Shown: positions 17,279 to 26,797 of the stretch, piece after piece
Layout: the number at the start of each line of letters is the position of its first letter
Numbering within the stretch: position 1 is the stretch's first letter
Assembly: GCF_900114375.1 (NCBI RefSeq)
Contig: NZ_FOSV01000004.1
Location: forward strand, 1 to 64,000
DNA from: Methylorubrum salsuginis
Lineage (GTDB): Bacteria; Pseudomonadota; Alphaproteobacteria; Rhizobiales; Beijerinckiaceae
Direction of reading: 5' to 3'
Length of the DNA: 64,000 bases
Program-made: the position numbers and the translations under genes
Notes under the pieces: generated by a model
What the model saw: the letters and a program-made list of their open reading frames with translations, nothing else
Told to the model about the DNA's origin: nothing
Databases searched by the model: none

Positions 17279-19372
17279 ATGATCGTCATCGAAGAGGGCC
17301 TGCCGACGCCGCTCGGCGCGCATTTCGACGGCCGCGGCGTCAACTTCGCCCTCTTCTCGCAGAACGCGACCGCGGTCGATCTCTGTCTGTTCGAGCCGGG
17401 GGCGCGCCACGAATCGCGCACGATCCGCCTGCCGTGCCGGACCGACGACGTCTTCCACGGCTACGTCCACGGCCTGCTGCCGGGCCAGCTCTACGGCTAC
17501 CGCGTCTCCGGCCCGTGGGAGCCGGCCGCCGGCCATCGCTTCAACCCGGCGAAACTCCTCCTCGACCCCTATGCCCGCGAGATCGCCGGCCGCATCCGCT
17601 GGCACGACGCGCTCTACGGACACCGCCGCGGCGGCGCCCGCGAGGACCAGATCGACCGGCGCGACAGCGCCCCGTTCATGCCCCGCGGCGTGGTGACCCG
17701 GCCCGACAACCCCGAACCAATGCCGCTCGCCGCCCCTCGGCCGCTGCACGAGACCGTCATCTACGAAGCCCACGTCAAGGCGCTGACCATGACGCATCCG
17801 GCGCTCTCGGAGGCGGAGCGCGGCACCTATCTCGGCCTCGCGCATCCGGCGATCATCGAGCATCTGCTCAAGCTCGGCGTCACCGCCCTCGAACTCCTGC
17901 CGATCCAAGCGTTTGCCGACGACCGCTTCCTCGTCGAGAAGGGGCTGACCAACTTCTGGGGCTACCAGCCCTTCAACTACTTTGCCCCCGAGCCGCGCTA
18001 TCTCGGCGGGGGCGATGCCAGCGCGCTGCGCTTCGCCATCCGCGAGCTGGCCGCGGCCGGCATCGAGACCTTGATCGACGTGGTCTACAACCACACGGCG
18101 GAAGGCGACCATCTCGGGCCTACGCTGGCCTTCCGCGGCATCGACAACGCCAGCTACTACAAGCTCGACCCGGAAGACCGCCGCCGCAACATCGACTGCA
18201 CCGGCTGCGGCAACACGCTGAACGTCGCCCATCCCCGCGTGATGCGGATGGTGCTCGACAGCCTTCGCCACTGGGTCACGGTCTACGGCGTGGCGGGATT
18301 CCGCTTCGATCTCGCCTCCAGCCTCGGCCGGGCGCCCTACGATTTCACGCCCGAAGCGGCGTTCTTCCAGGCCGTGCAGCAGGATCCCGTGCTGTCGCGG
18401 GTCAAGCTCATCGCCGAGCCCTGGGACATTGGCATGGGCGGCTACCGGCTCGGCGGCTACCCCTACGGTTGGAGCGAGTGGAACGACCAGTTCCGCGACA
18501 ACCTCCGCGGCTTCTGGCGCGGCGACCGCGGCACGCTCGCCAAGCTGACGCAGGGGCTCTCGGGCTCGCGCGAAATTTTTTTACCGTCCGGCCGCTCGCC
18601 GCTCGCCAGCATCAACTTCGTCGCCTCCCACGACGGCTTCACGCTCGCCGATGCCGTCGCCTACGCGGAGAAGCACAACGAGGCCAACGGCGAGGGCAAC
18701 CGCGACGGCCACGGCCACAACCTCAGCTGCAATTACGGGGTCGAGGGGCCGAGCGACGATCCCGCGATCCTAAAGCTTCGCGCCCGCCAGACACGCAACA
18801 TGCTGGCCTGCGTGTTCTTTGCGCAAGGCGTGCCGATGCTGCTGATGGGCGACGAGCGCTCGCGGACGCAGCAGGGCAACAACAACGCCTATTGCCAGGA
18901 CAACGCCGGGAGTTGGATCGACTGGGAGACCGATCCCGATCCGGCGCTGACCGAGTTCGTCGCCAACCTCGCGGGGCTGCGGCGCGTCTGCCGTTCGCTG
19001 CGCCGCCGCCGCTTCCTGATGGGGGCCGAGGTCGAGGGCACGGGCCTCAAGGACGTGCACTGGCTCTCCCCCGACGCCGCCGAGATGGACGGCGCCGCCT
19101 GGGCGGACGGCGAGCGCCAGGCCTTCGGCATGCAGATGAGCAACGACATCGCCGGCTCCGAGCGCGTGCTCATCCTGATGAACGCGGCGACCCAACCGTG
19201 CCCCTTCGCCCTGCCGCTGGCGCTGGGCGGCCCGTGGCGCCCGGTCTTCGACACGACGCTGCCCGTCGGCACCGTCCCCGAGGGCAGCCGCCCCGCGGTG
19301 GAGGCCGGCGGCACGGTCGACCTGCCCGAGCGGGCCGTGCTGGTGCTGAAGGGCGCGCCGGCTCTCGCCTGA
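17279..19372 (+). CDS. glgX: Glycogen debranching enzyme GlgX
   Basis: GlgX hydrolyses alpha-1,6 branches of phosphorylase-limited glycogen and belongs to GH13. From ATG 17279 the protein has 697 residues: an N-terminal CBM48-like domain ([19 protein letters not shown]), then the catalytic barrel with [27 protein letters not shown] (nucleophile Asp), IAEPWD (acid/base Glu) and [10 protein letters not shown] (His-Asp). The start at 17279 has AAGGA five bases upstream; another ATG at 17258 is possible. It lies 80 bases downstream of otsA on the same strand. Confidence 0.94.
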   Translation: MIVIEEGLPTPLGAHFDGRGVNFALFSQNATAVDLCLFEPGARHESRTIRLPCRTDDVFHGYVHGLLPGQLYGYRVSGPWEPAAGHRFNPAKLLLDPYAREIAGRIRWHDALYGHRRGGAREDQIDRRDSAPFMPRGVVTRPDNPEPMPLAAPRPLHETVIYEAHVKALTMTHPALSEAERGTYLGLAHPAIIEHLLKLGVTALELLPIQAFADDRFLVEKGLTNFWGYQPFNYFAPEPRYLGGGDASALRFAIRELAAAGIETLIDVVYNHTAEGDHLGPTLAFRGIDNASYYKLDPEDRRRNIDCTGCGNTLNVAHPRVMRMVLDSLRHWVTVYGVAGFRFDLASSLGRAPYDFTPEAAFFQAVQQDPVLSRVKLIAEPWDIGMGGYRLGGYPYGWSEWNDQFRDNLRGFWRGDRGTLAKLTQGLSGSREIFLPSGRSPLASINFVASHDGFTLADAVAYAEKHNEANGEGNRDGHGHNLSCNYGVEGPSDDPAILKLRARQTRNMLACVFFAQGVPMLLMGDERSRTQQGNNNAYCQDNAGSWIDWETDPDPALTEFVANLAGLRRVCRSLRRRRFLMGAEVEGTGLKDVHWLSPDAAEMDGAAWADGERQAFGMQMSNDIAGSERVLILMNAATQPCPFALPLALGGPWRPVFDTTLPVGTVPEGSRPAVEAGGTVDLPERAVLVLKGAPALA

Positions 19373-19471
19373 AACGCCGATCGGCCGGGAAAACCCTTTT
19401 GGCGGCTCGGCTTCGCCGGCCCGATTGTGGCATCGTGCGTTCCGGGGCGCGGTCTGGGACGGGAGCGGATG

Positions 19472-20119
19472 ATGACGGCAGGCGGCGGGGCGGCTGCGGT
19501 GACGGTGGTCGATCATCCCCTCGTCCAGCACAAGCTGACGATGATGCGCGACCGCGACCGCTCGACGAAGGGGTTCCGCGAACTCCTCAACGAGATCGGC
19601 ATGCTGCTGGCCTACGAGGTGACCCGCGACCTGCCGCTGGAGGGTATCTCGATCGAGACGCCGATCGGGCCCATGAAGGGCCGCCAGATCGCCGGCAAGA
19701 AGCTCGTGCTCGCCCCGATTCTGCGGGCCGGCGTCGGCTTCCTCGACGGGATGCTCTCGCTGATGCCCTCGGCCCGCGTGGCCCATATCGGGCTCTACCG
19801 CGATCCCGACACGCTCCAGGCGGTCGAATATTACTTCAAGTCGCCGTCCGATCTGGCTGACCGCACCGTGCTGGTGCTCGATCCAATGCTGGCGACCGCC
19901 AACTCGGCGGTGGCCGCGGTGGAGCGGCTGAAGAGCCGCGGCGCCAAGGACCTGCGCTTCGTCTGCCTGCTCGCCGCCCCCGAGGGCATCGCCCGGTTCC
20001 AGGAGGCGCATCCCGACGTGCCGGTCTGGACCGCGGCGATCGACGAGCGCCTCAACGAGCACGGCTACATCGTCCCCGGCCTCGGCGACGCGGGCGACCG
20101 GATGTACGGCACGCGGTAG
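19472..20119 (+). CDS. upp: Uracil phosphoribosyltransferase
   Basis: Upp converts uracil and PRPP to UMP for pyrimidine salvage. The product of about 215 residues contains [16 protein letters not shown] at the start, [14 protein letters not shown] and the PRPP-binding block [12 protein letters not shown], ending with [14 protein letters not shown] as usual. Two adjacent ATGs (19469 and 19472) follow a GGGAGCGG ribosome-binding site; 19472 gives the better spacing. A longer frame to 19427 is unlikely. Confidence 0.95.
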   Translation: MTAGGGAAAVTVVDHPLVQHKLTMMRDRDRSTKGFRELLNEIGMLLAYEVTRDLPLEGISIETPIGPMKGRQIAGKKLVLAPILRAGVGFLDGMLSLMPSARVAHIGLYRDPDTLQAVEYYFKSPSDLADRTVLVLDPMLATANSAVAAVERLKSRGAKDLRFVCLLAAPEGIARFQEAHPDVPVWTAAIDERLNEHGYIVPGLGDAGDRMYGTR

Positions 20120-20157
20120 ACAAAAACCTGGCCCACCGCGTGGATCGTGCGGCAGCA

Positions 20158-20269
20158 CCGTATGGCCCGGCGCGAAGAGCGCCGCGCGCAGCGGCCTCGG
20201 CTTTCAGCCGAGGCGTCAAGCGGAGCGGACAGCCTAAGGCCGCGGACGCGGCCGCCGGCGCTTGAGGCC
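20158..20269. repeat. About 112-bp dispersed structured repeat, copy B
   Basis: This is the second copy of the element at 15483-15592, in the same orientation. The apical loop of its CCTCGGC hairpin differs (TTTCA against TTT) while the stem is kept, which suggests selection on structure. It fills most of the space between the convergent upp and hbd genes. Confidence 0.75.
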
Positions 20270-20273
20270 CGAA

Positions 20274-21155
20274 TTATCTTGTCGGGATCGGCGTCTCGCC
20301 GCGGTAATCGTAGAAGCCGCGCTTGGTCTTGCGGCCGAGCCAGCCGGCCTCGACGTATTTCACCAGCAGCGGGCAGGGGCGGTACTTCGAATCCGCCAGG
20401 CCCTCGTAGAGCACCTGCATCACCGACAGGCAGGTGTCGAGGCCGATGAAGTCGGCGAGCTGGAGCGGGCCCATCGGGTGGTTGGCGCCGAGCTTCATCG
20501 CCGTGTCGATCGACTCGACCGAGCCGACGCCCTCGTAGAGCGTGTAGATCGCCTCGTTGATCATCGGCAGCAGGATGCGGTTGACGATGAAGGCTGGGAA
20601 ATCCTCCGACATCGTCGAGGTCTTGCCGAGCTTGCCGATGAAGGCCTTGGCCGATTCGTAGGTCGGGTCCTCCGTGGCGATGCCGCGGATCAGCTCGACG
20701 AGCTGCATCACCGGCACCGGATTCATGAAGTGGATGCCGATGAAGCGATCCGGCCGGTCGGTCGAGGCGGCGAGCCGCGTGATCGAGATCGAGGAGGTGT
20801 TGGTGGCGACCAGGGCGTCGGGCTTCAGCGACGGGCACAGATCCTGGAAGATCTTGCGCTTGGTCGCCTCGTCCTCGGTCGCGGCCTCGATCACGAGGTC
20901 GCAGGGACCGAGATCGGCATAGGCGCGGGCGACCCCGATCCGCTCCAGGGCGGTGCGGCGCTGATCCTCGCTCAGGCTGCCCTTCTGGACCTGACGGGTA
21001 AGGTTCGCCTCGATTTGCGCGAGGCCGGCATCGAGCCGCTCGGCATCGCGGTCGTTCAGCCGGACGTCGAGGCCCGAGGCCGCGCAGACATGCGCGATGC
21101 CGGTCCCCATCTGGCCGGCGCCGATGATGCCGACCGTCTTGATCTCGATGCCCAT
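20274..21155 (-). CDS. hbd: 3-hydroxybutyryl-CoA dehydrogenase
   Basis: This enzyme interconverts acetoacetyl-CoA and 3-hydroxybutyryl-CoA with NAD(P). The 293-residue protein has the nucleotide-binding motif TVGIIGAGQMGTGIA, the catalytic region GIHFMNPVPVMQLVELI (His in H-F-M-N-P) and NRILLPMINEAI, all standard. The ATG at 21155 begins directly at the Rossmann strand; the longer open frame is non-coding. It lies downstream of etfB-etfA on the same strand, a combination that fits polyhydroxybutyrate/ethylmalonyl-CoA metabolism in methylotrophic alphaproteobacteria. Confidence 0.94.
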   Translation of the reverse strand: MGIEIKTVGIIGAGQMGTGIAHVCAASGLDVRLNDRDAERLDAGLAQIEANLTRQVQKGSLSEDQRRTALERIGVARAYADLGPCDLVIEAATEDEATKRKIFQDLCPSLKPDALVATNTSSISITRLAASTDRPDRFIGIHFMNPVPVMQLVELIRGIATEDPTYESAKAFIGKLGKTSTMSEDFPAFIVNRILLPMINEAIYTLYEGVGSVESIDTAMKLGANHPMGPLQLADFIGLDTCLSVMQVLYEGLADSKYRPCPLLVKYVEAGWLGRKTKRGFYDYRGETPIPTR

Positions 21156-21252
21156 ACCCGTCTCGCGTCTCACCTGCTGCGGCATCGCCGGGCGAACCGC
21201 TTGTATACCATGCGGCACTGCAACAAATGCGTCAAACCGGTCCTTCGCCACC

Positions 21253-21308
21253 CCTTGGGCCGGATGCCTTGTGCCGGACGCCTTGTGTCGGACGCCTTGG
21301 GCATGATG
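21253..21308. repeat. Tandem 14-bp repeat, four units
   Basis: Four consecutive 14-base units start at 21253, 21267, 21281 and 21295, each based on CCTTGTGCCGGACG with one to four differences. They lie in the etfA-hbd gap. Unit number could vary by slippage. Confidence 0.75.
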
Positions 21309-21309
21309 G

Positions 21310-21336
21310 TCCGCGCCCGCCCATGACGGGCGCGGA
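21310..21336. terminator. GC-rich hairpin after etfA
   Basis: The arms TCCGCGCCCG and CGGGCGCGGA flank a seven-base loop just past the etfA stop. No U-tract is present, so it may be a processing or attenuating hairpin between etfA and hbd rather than a full terminator. Confidence 0.45.
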
Positions 21337-21347
21337 TGGGCCGTTCC

Positions 21348-22301
21348 TTACCGGTCCTTCGCCTTGGCGATCTCGGCCTGCAACTCCGGCACGACCTGGA
21401 ACAGGTCGCCGACGAGGCCGTAATCCGCCACTTGGAAGATCGGCGCGTCCTCGTCCTTGTTGACCGCGACGATGACCTTCGAGTCCTTCATGCCGGCCAG
21501 ATGCTGGATCGCGCCGGAGATGCCGACGGCGACGTAGAGGTCGGGGGCGACCACCTTGCCGGTCTGGCCGACCTGCCAGTCGTTGGGGGCGTAGCCGGCA
21601 TCGACCGCCGCGCGGGAGGCGCCCACCGCCGCGCCGAGCGAATCGGCCAGCGGCTCGATCAGCTCCTTGAACTTGTCCGCCGAGCCGAGCGAACGGCCGC
21701 CGGAGACGATGAACTTGGCCGAGGCCAGTTCCGGCCGGTCCGACTTGGCGATCTCTTCGGATTTGTAGGCCGCGCCGAGTGCATCGGGGGCTGCCGCCGA
21801 GACGGCCTCGACCGAAGCGGCGGAGCCGCCCTCTTCCGCGGCCTTGAAGGCGGCGGTGCGGACCGTGATGACTTTCTTGCCGGCGCCGGCCTGCACGGTC
21901 TGGATCGCGTTGCCGGCGTAGATCGGCCGCTCGAAGGTGTCGGGCGAGACGACCTTGATGATGTCGGAGACCTGGGCGACGTCGAGGAGCGCGGCGACGC
22001 GGGGCAGGGTGTTCTTGCCGGTCGTCGTCGCGGCGGCGACGATGGCGTCGTAGGAGCCCGCCAGCGAGACGATGAGCGCCGCGTTGGTCTCGGCGAGATC
22101 GTGGTCGTAGGCCGCGTCCTCGGCGTTCAGCACCTTCTCGACGCCGTCGAGCTTGCCCGCGGCCTCGGCCGCCGCCTTCGAGTTCGCGCCGGCCACCAGC
22201 GCGTGGATCGGGCCGCCGAGCTGCTTGGCGGCGGTGAGGGCCTTGAGGGTGCCGTCCTTGATCTTGCCGTCGGCGTGCTCGACGTAGAGGAGCGTGGTCA
22301 T
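21348..22301 (-). CDS. etfA: Electron transfer flavoprotein alpha subunit
   Basis: EtfA carries the FAD of the EtfAB heterodimer that passes electrons from acyl-CoA and related dehydrogenases to ETF:quinone oxidoreductase. The 317-residue protein has the C-terminal FAD domain with [45 protein letters not shown] and [19 protein letters not shown], all matching the family. It follows etfB after 73 bases. Electrons from branched-chain, fatty and CoA-ester oxidation are the likely input. Confidence 0.96.
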   Translation of the reverse strand: MTTLLYVEHADGKIKDGTLKALTAAKQLGGPIHALVAGANSKAAAEAAGKLDGVEKVLNAEDAAYDHDLAETNAALIVSLAGSYDAIVAAATTTGKNTLPRVAALLDVAQVSDIIKVVSPDTFERPIYAGNAIQTVQAGAGKKVITVRTAAFKAAEEGGSAASVEAVSAAAPDALGAAYKSEEIAKSDRPELASAKFIVSGGRSLGSADKFKELIEPLADSLGAAVGASRAAVDAGYAPNDWQVGQTGKVVAPDLYVAVGISGAIQHLAGMKDSKVIVAVNKDEDAPIFQVADYGLVGDLFQVVPELQAEIAKAKDR

Positions 22302-22374
22302 CGAAAGACCTTGTCAAAAGAGGGGTTCAGCGCCGCTCGACCCGAGGGGAGCGGCGCGCGAGTCTCGATAAAAC

Positions 22375-23124
22375 TTAGAGGACGCCGGCCTCGACCTTGA
22401 GCTTCTGGACGAGTTCCGCCGCGGAGCCGACCTTGATGCCGGCCGAGCGGCCCGGCGGCTCGGCGACCTTCACCACGGTGAGCTTGGGGGAGACATCGAC
22501 GCCGAGCGCGTCGGGCGCCAGCTCCTCCAGCGGCTTCTTCTTGGCCTTCATGATGTTGGGCAGCGAGGCGTAGCGCGGCTCGTTGAGGCGCAAATCGGTC
22601 GTGACGATTGCCGGGAGTTTGAGCGCCACCGTCTGGAGGCCGCCATCGACCTCGCGGGTCACGTCGATCGCGCCCTCGCCGAATTCGAGCTTGAAGGCGA
22701 AGGTGCCCTGCGGCCAGCCGAGCAGGGCGGCGAGCATCTGGCCGGTCTGGTTGGAATCGTCGTCGATCGCCTGCTTGCCGAGGATGACGAGTTCGGGGTT
22801 TTCCTTCTCGACGACCGCCTTGAGGAGCTTGGCGACGGCGAGCGGCTCGCAATTCACGTCGGTCTTGATCAGGATGGCGCGGTCGGCGCCCATGGCGAGC
22901 GCGGTGCGCAGGGTCTCCTGCGCCTGTTGCGGGCCGATCGAGACGGCGACGATCTCGGTGGCCTTGCCCTTCTCCTTCAGGCGGATCGCCTCCTCGACGG
23001 CGATCTCGTCGAAGGGGTTCATCGACATCTTGACGTTGGCGAGTTCCACGCCCGATCCGTCGGCCTTCACGCGGATTTTCACGTTGTAATCGACGACCCG
23101 CTTGACGGGCACCAGAACCTTCAT
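22375..23124 (-). CDS. etfB: Electron transfer flavoprotein beta subunit
   Basis: A 249-residue partner of EtfA that binds AMP and docks to dehydrogenases. It starts [20 protein letters not shown] and contains [38 protein letters not shown] and the recognition-loop segment [21 protein letters not shown], a textbook EtfB signature. The ATG at 23124 is clear. A strong sigma-70-like promoter lies about 100 bases upstream. It is the first gene of etfB-etfA-hbd. Confidence 0.96.
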   Translation of the reverse strand: MKVLVPVKRVVDYNVKIRVKADGSGVELANVKMSMNPFDEIAVEEAIRLKEKGKATEIVAVSIGPQQAQETLRTALAMGADRAILIKTDVNCEPLAVAKLLKAVVEKENPELVILGKQAIDDDSNQTGQMLAALLGWPQGTFAFKLEFGEGAIDVTREVDGGLQTVALKLPAIVTTDLRLNEPRYASLPNIMKAKKKPLEELAPDALGVDVSPKLTVVKVAEPPGRSAGIKVGSAAELVQKLKVEAGVL

Positions 23125-23224
23125 GGCAGTCGCTTTCCTCCGCGCCGTCGTCGCGAGGCGGGCGCCCGTGAGGCGGCCACGCCTGTGCGACGGCAATCCA
23201 ATGTTGATTGTCAGAGCGGCGGGA

Positions 23225-23253
23225 CCGTAACGAGCCGATTTCCCGCTTGTCAA
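23225..23253 (-). promoter_or_regulatory. Predicted sigma-70-type promoter of etfBA-hbd
   Basis: On the minus strand TTGACA (-35) and TTACGG (-10) are separated by 17 bases, with the -10 about 100 bases upstream of the etfB ATG. The -35 is a perfect consensus match, which stands out in this GC-rich sequence. Confidence 0.6.
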
Positions 23254-23284
23254 CGCGCCTTATCTGCAGCTTGGCCCTGCAGCT

Positions 23285-23857
23285 TCAACGGTTCTGACCC
23301 GGCACCCAGAGCACGTCGTCGGCCCCGTCGCGATTGGCCGCGCGGGAGGCCACGAACAGGAAGTCCGACAGGCGGTTGAGGTATTGCAGCGCCTCCGCGG
23401 AAATCGCTTCGCTCTCGTTGGCGGAGAGCGACACGACGAGCCGCTCGGCCCGGCGGCACACGGTGCGGGCGAGGTGGAGCGCGGCGGAAGCCGGCGAGCC
23501 GCCCGGCAGCACGAACGACTTGAGCGGCGGAATCTTTTCGTTGAGCGCGTCGATCTCGGTCTCCAGGCGCTGCACCTGGGCGGCCACCACCCGCAGCGGC
23601 TCGTAGCCCAGCGGCTCCTCGCTCGGCGGGGTCGCGAGATCGGCGCCGAGATCGAACAGGTCGTTCTGGATGCGCGCCAGCATCGCGTCGAGCGCCGGCT
23701 CGGCGTGGAGGCGGGCGAGCCCGATGCAGGCATTGGTCTCATCGACGGTGCCGTAGGCCTCGACCCGCAGATCCGCCTTCGAGCGCCGCTCGCCGTTGGC
23801 GAGCCCGGTCGTGCCCTTGTCGCCGGTGCGGGTATAGATGCGGTTCAGCTTGACCAC
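23285..23857 (-). CDS. pduO: Cob(I)alamin adenosyltransferase, PduO/MmaB type
   Basis: This enzyme transfers the adenosyl group of ATP to cob(I)alamin, making the coenzyme of methylmalonyl-CoA and ethylmalonyl-CoA mutases. The 190-residue product has the ATP-binding N-terminus IYTRTGDKGTTGLANGER, VDETNACIG, and the C-terminal FVLPGGSPASAALHLARTVCRRAER and LNRLSDFLFVASR blocks. The start is GTG at 23857 after a GGGGAGAA ribosome-binding site. In M. extorquens an enzyme of this type is known as MeaD; that correspondence is from memory. Its place upstream of etfBA-hbd fits B12-dependent acyl-CoA metabolism. Confidence 0.93.
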   Translation of the reverse strand: MVKLNRIYTRTGDKGTTGLANGERRSKADLRVEAYGTVDETNACIGLARLHAEPALDAMLARIQNDLFDLGADLATPPSEEPLGYEPLRVVAAQVQRLETEIDALNEKIPPLKSFVLPGGSPASAALHLARTVCRRAERLVVSLSANESEAISAEALQYLNRLSDFLFVASRAANRDGADDVLWVPGQNR

Positions 23858-24198
23858 GGCGTTTTCTCCCCGCGGGCACGCAAGAACCCGCCGGGCGAAG
23901 GTGTTTCGCGCGGGGCCGGTCTTGGCAAGGGGGGCACCGCTCTCTGCCGGGCACTTCCGCGAAAGCCGGCTTCCTGTCCGCCGGGCTGAGGGGGCGTTCG
24001 GAATGCCCCCGCGATGGGGGCAGGGTCCATCCGAGCCGGCCGCGCGGCCAAACTCTCAAATGATGAATTTAATCCCGCCGATGGGCCTCTTGGTCATGCG
24101 CTGAGGGAATATCGGCATCGCGGCATCTGGCATACCAAATTCCAGTGTGCAGTGCGATATCAGGCTCAACGCAACGCACCCAACACGGACCCGCCCCG

Positions 24199-24411
24199 AT
24201 GATCGCTCTCCTCGTTCTCGCCGCCGCCGTCGCCAACGTCTCCCTCGTCGTCATGCTCGCCGACCGCTTCGGCGGTGAGGGTTCTCACGTCTCGGCCGGG
24301 GAGCTGACCAGCCTGCAGGCGACTGGCTCCGCGAACCCGGCCCCGGCCGCGACCTACGCCCCGGCCAACGAGAACGCCTCGGCCCCGGCCGGCGCCCGCA
24401 TCGCCGCGTAA
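24199..24411 (+). CDS. Small exported or membrane-anchored protein, unknown
   Basis: A 70-residue product: one hydrophobic N-terminal segment (MIALLVLAAAVANVSLVVML) then an Ala/Pro/Ser/Asn-rich tail ending GARIAA. No motif is recognised. A clear terminator follows 28 bases after the stop, which supports a real transcript. The ribosome-binding site is poor, so the start is uncertain; an in-frame ATG-like start exists at 24145. Confidence 0.5.
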   Translation: MIALLVLAAAVANVSLVVMLADRFGGEGSHVSAGELTSLQATGSANPAPAATYAPANENASAPAGARIAA

Positions 24412-24438
24412 TCCTTCTAAAATCCGGTCGGCCGATCA

Positions 24439-24464
24439 GCCCCGCCCCTGTGGCGGGGCTTTTC
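24439..24464 (+). terminator. Rho-independent terminator
   Basis: The stem GCCCCGCC/GGCGGGGC with a short loop is followed by TTTTC. It lies just after the small gene ending at 24411 and before the convergent ung. Confidence 0.8.
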
Positions 24465-24488
24465 GCATGTGCGAAGAGGAACGATATT

Positions 24489-25223
24489 TCAGGCGAGGCG
24501 CCAGTCGATCGGCGCCCGCCCGTGTTCTTCGAGCCATGCGTTTGCGCGGGTGAACGGGCGGGAACCGGGGAAGTCGCGGGCGCGGTTGAGCGGGGAGGGG
24601 TGGCCCGAGGCGATGATGCCGTGGCGGCTCGTGTCGATCAGCGCCTCCCGGGCGCGGGCCTGCGCGCCCCACAGCAGGAACACCGTCGGCTCGCCGCGGG
24701 CGGAGACCGCCGCCACCGCCTCGTCGGTGAGCTGCGACCAGCCGAACCGCAGATGGGCCCCGGCCTTGCCGGCCTCCACCGTCAGGGCGGCGTTGAGCAG
24801 CAGCACGCCGCGCTCGGCCCAAGGGGACAGATCGCCCGTCGAGAAATCGGGTTTCTCGCCCTCCGGCGCGAGTTCGGCCAGGATCACCTTGAGCGAGGCC
24901 GGCAGGCGACGTGGGCCGACATAGGAGAAGGCGAGCCCGTTGGCGTCGCCCGGCGTCGGGTAGGGGTCCTGACCCAGGATCACCGCCTTCACCGCCGGCA
25001 AAGGCGTCAGCGTCAGCGCCCGGAAGATCGCCGAGGGGTCGGGCAGAACCTGCGCGCCGGCCGCCACGCGGGCATCGATCTTCTTCGCGACCGCGTCGGC
25101 CGCGCCTTCCTCGAAGAAGGGGAGGGTGAGCCAGGGGGAGCCGCTGTCGCGGAAGGCCGCGAGGGCGGCCGCGACGGGGCCGGTTTCGGCGGAGGGCTCG
25201 GTGAAGAGGTCGCTCTGTGTCAC
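24489..25223 (-). CDS. ung: Uracil-DNA glycosylase
   Basis: Ung removes uracil from DNA to start base excision repair. The 244-residue protein has the water-activating loop VILGQDPYPTPGDANGLAFS, the LLLNAALTVE segment, and the DNA-intercalation loop GHPSPLN, all hallmarks of family 1. The GTG start at 25223 overlaps the stop of the 5'-nucleotidase gene (GTGA), so the two are translationally coupled. That pairing of a nucleotidase and a uracil glycosylase suggests a shared nucleotide-hygiene role, though the nucleotidase is probably exported. Confidence 0.95.
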   Translation of the reverse strand: MTQSDLFTEPSAETGPVAAALAAFRDSGSPWLTLPFFEEGAADAVAKKIDARVAAGAQVLPDPSAIFRALTLTPLPAVKAVILGQDPYPTPGDANGLAFSYVGPRRLPASLKVILAELAPEGEKPDFSTGDLSPWAERGVLLLNAALTVEAGKAGAHLRFGWSQLTDEAVAAVSARGEPTVFLLWGAQARAREALIDTSRHGIIASGHPSPLNRARDFPGSRPFTRANAWLEEHGRAPIDWRLA

Positions 25224-26758
25224 GGCAGAACCTTGAGGCGCGGGCCCGTCTCCGCCGGCAGCGGCGCGTGGGCGCGGATAGTGGTCATCACCACGTTGGC
25301 CAGGAGCTTTCCATCGGTCGCGCCGATCAGGGTGCGGCCTTTGGCCAGCATCCCGTAATCGTTGCCGCCGCGCAGCATGAAATCGTTGGCGGCGACCCGG
25401 TAGGTCCGGGTGGCATCGAGGGGTTCGTCGCCGACCTCCACCGCGACGACGTGCCGGCCGGGCGGTGCCCTCGGGTCGATCGTCACGGTGAGACCCGAGA
25501 CGTGCAGGAAGCGGCCGGACGGGCGGCCGAAATCGCGATACCCGTTCTCCAGCGCCTCGCGGAGCGTCGCCCCGTCGATCGCCACCAGCACCACGGAATT
25601 GCCGAAGGGCAGTTCGCTCAAGATGTCGCGCCGGGTGATCGCGGCCCCCGGCGGATAGAGCCGGTCGCCGCGGATGCCGCCGCCGTTCATCAGGCCGATC
25701 GCGGCGCCGGTGCCGGCCCGCACCGCGTCGGCCACGAGGCTGCCGAAGCTCGATTCCCGTGTCCTGACGCTGGCGATGCGGCTGTCGAGGGGCGCCAGCG
25801 TCGTGCCGAGCACGACATCGAGTTCCCGCGACAGGTCGCCTTCGAGATGGGCCACGAGCGCCGCGGTCTCGGGATCGGGCGTCACCTGCGCGGTGTCGTG
25901 GACGCGGAAGGCGGCGCGCCACCGCACGGGCCCGTCGCCGACGGAGGTGACGAACACATCGACCGCGGTGACGAAATGGGCGTCGTGGCTCGACTCGACC
26001 AGCACCGCCTGCCCGTCGTCGCGCACCACGAGGTCGTGGTCGTGGCCCGAAAGCAGGATATCGACGAGGCGGGCCCGCACGATCGCGTCGTCGGTGATCC
26101 GCGCGGTGTGGCACACGCCGACGATCATCTGCGCGCCGGCGGTCCGAAGCTTCTGCGCCTCGGCAGCGAGCGTCTCGATTTCCGGGCCGAAACGGAGGTC
26201 GCCCGACTGCGATTTCTCCGGCGTCGATTGCAGCGCGATGCCGACAAGCCCAAGCCGGACGCCGCCGAGCTCGATCAGCGCCGAATCCTTCACCCCCGGC
26301 AGCGGTTTGCCGTCGCCGTCGCGGAGGTTGGCGGCGAAAAACGGGAAGCGCGCCTCCGCCTGCCGCTCGGCGAAGACTTTTGGGCCGAAATCGAATTCGT
26401 GGTTGCCCGGCACGAACACGTCGGGCGGGGCGAGGTTGTGGAGCGCCACGATATGGGCGCCCCGGTCGAAGCCCGACATCAGCGAGGGCGAGAAGCAATC
26501 GCCCGCATGCGCGTAGAGCAGCGGCACGCCGCGGGCCCGCTCCGCCTTCACCACGGCGTTGAGCCGGGCGAAGCCGCCGCGGCCCTCCGCCTCGCCCATG
26601 GCGTAGATGTCGTTGACGAGAAGAAGCGTGAAGGTCGGTTGAGCGGCGAAGGCGCCGCCCGTGCCGGCCGCGAGCAGGCCGGCGCCGATCCCCGCGACGG
26701 TGGCGCGGCGGGTCGGATGGCGCGGCATCGGCGGCTTGCGGCCATTGGATCGCATCAT
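25220..26758 (-). CDS. Exported 5'-nucleotidase / metallophosphoesterase
   Basis: A 512-residue bifunctional-type nucleotidase. Residues 1-40 hold a twin-arginine-like signal (PTRRATVAG then a Gly/Ala-rich core). The calcineurin-like domain shows LLVNDIYAMGE, HAGDCFSPS, VPGNHEFDFG and SGHDHDLV for the two metal ions. The C-terminal 5'-nucleotidase domain has RTRESSFGSLVADAVR, NGGGIRGDR, ITRRDILSELPFGN and AANDFMLRGGNDY. In the first metal motif, where the family has D-x-H-G/S, the visible sequence is N-D-I-Y, so one ligand may be altered. ATG 26758 has GGACGAG upstream; 26755 and 26728 are alternatives. A palindromic repeat overlaps the ribosome-binding site. Confidence 0.88.
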   Translation of the reverse strand: MMRSNGRKPPMPRHPTRRATVAGIGAGLLAAGTGGAFAAQPTFTLLLVNDIYAMGEAEGRGGFARLNAVVKAERARGVPLLYAHAGDCFSPSLMSGFDRGAHIVALHNLAPPDVFVPGNHEFDFGPKVFAERQAEARFPFFAANLRDGDGKPLPGVKDSALIELGGVRLGLVGIALQSTPEKSQSGDLRFGPEIETLAAEAQKLRTAGAQMIVGVCHTARITDDAIVRARLVDILLSGHDHDLVVRDDGQAVLVESSHDAHFVTAVDVFVTSVGDGPVRWRAAFRVHDTAQVTPDPETAALVAHLEGDLSRELDVVLGTTLAPLDSRIASVRTRESSFGSLVADAVRAGTGAAIGLMNGGGIRGDRLYPPGAAITRRDILSELPFGNSVVLVAIDGATLREALENGYRDFGRPSGRFLHVSGLTVTIDPRAPPGRHVVAVEVGDEPLDATRTYRVAANDFMLRGGNDYGMLAKGRTLIGATDGKLLANVVMTTIRAHAPLPAETGPRLKVLP

Positions 26759-26796
26759 CTCGTCCGAAAGCCGGAAGCCACCTTTCGGGACGATGC
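26751..26796. repeat. Dispersed palindromic repeat, copy 2
   Basis: The core CGTCCGAAAG pairs with CTTTCGGGACG, with outer GCAT/ATGC bases. It belongs to the family found at 2608-2657, 49290-49322 and 63167-63216. It spans the ribosome-binding site and start codon of the nucleotidase gene and could hide them in the mRNA. Confidence 0.65.
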
Positions 26797-26797
26797 T

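Noticed and set aside
15722..18271. Minus-strand frame of 849 codons opposite otsA and glgX
   Set aside because: It is the mirror of two well-conserved plus-strand genes. Long antisense frames are expected at about 70% GC.
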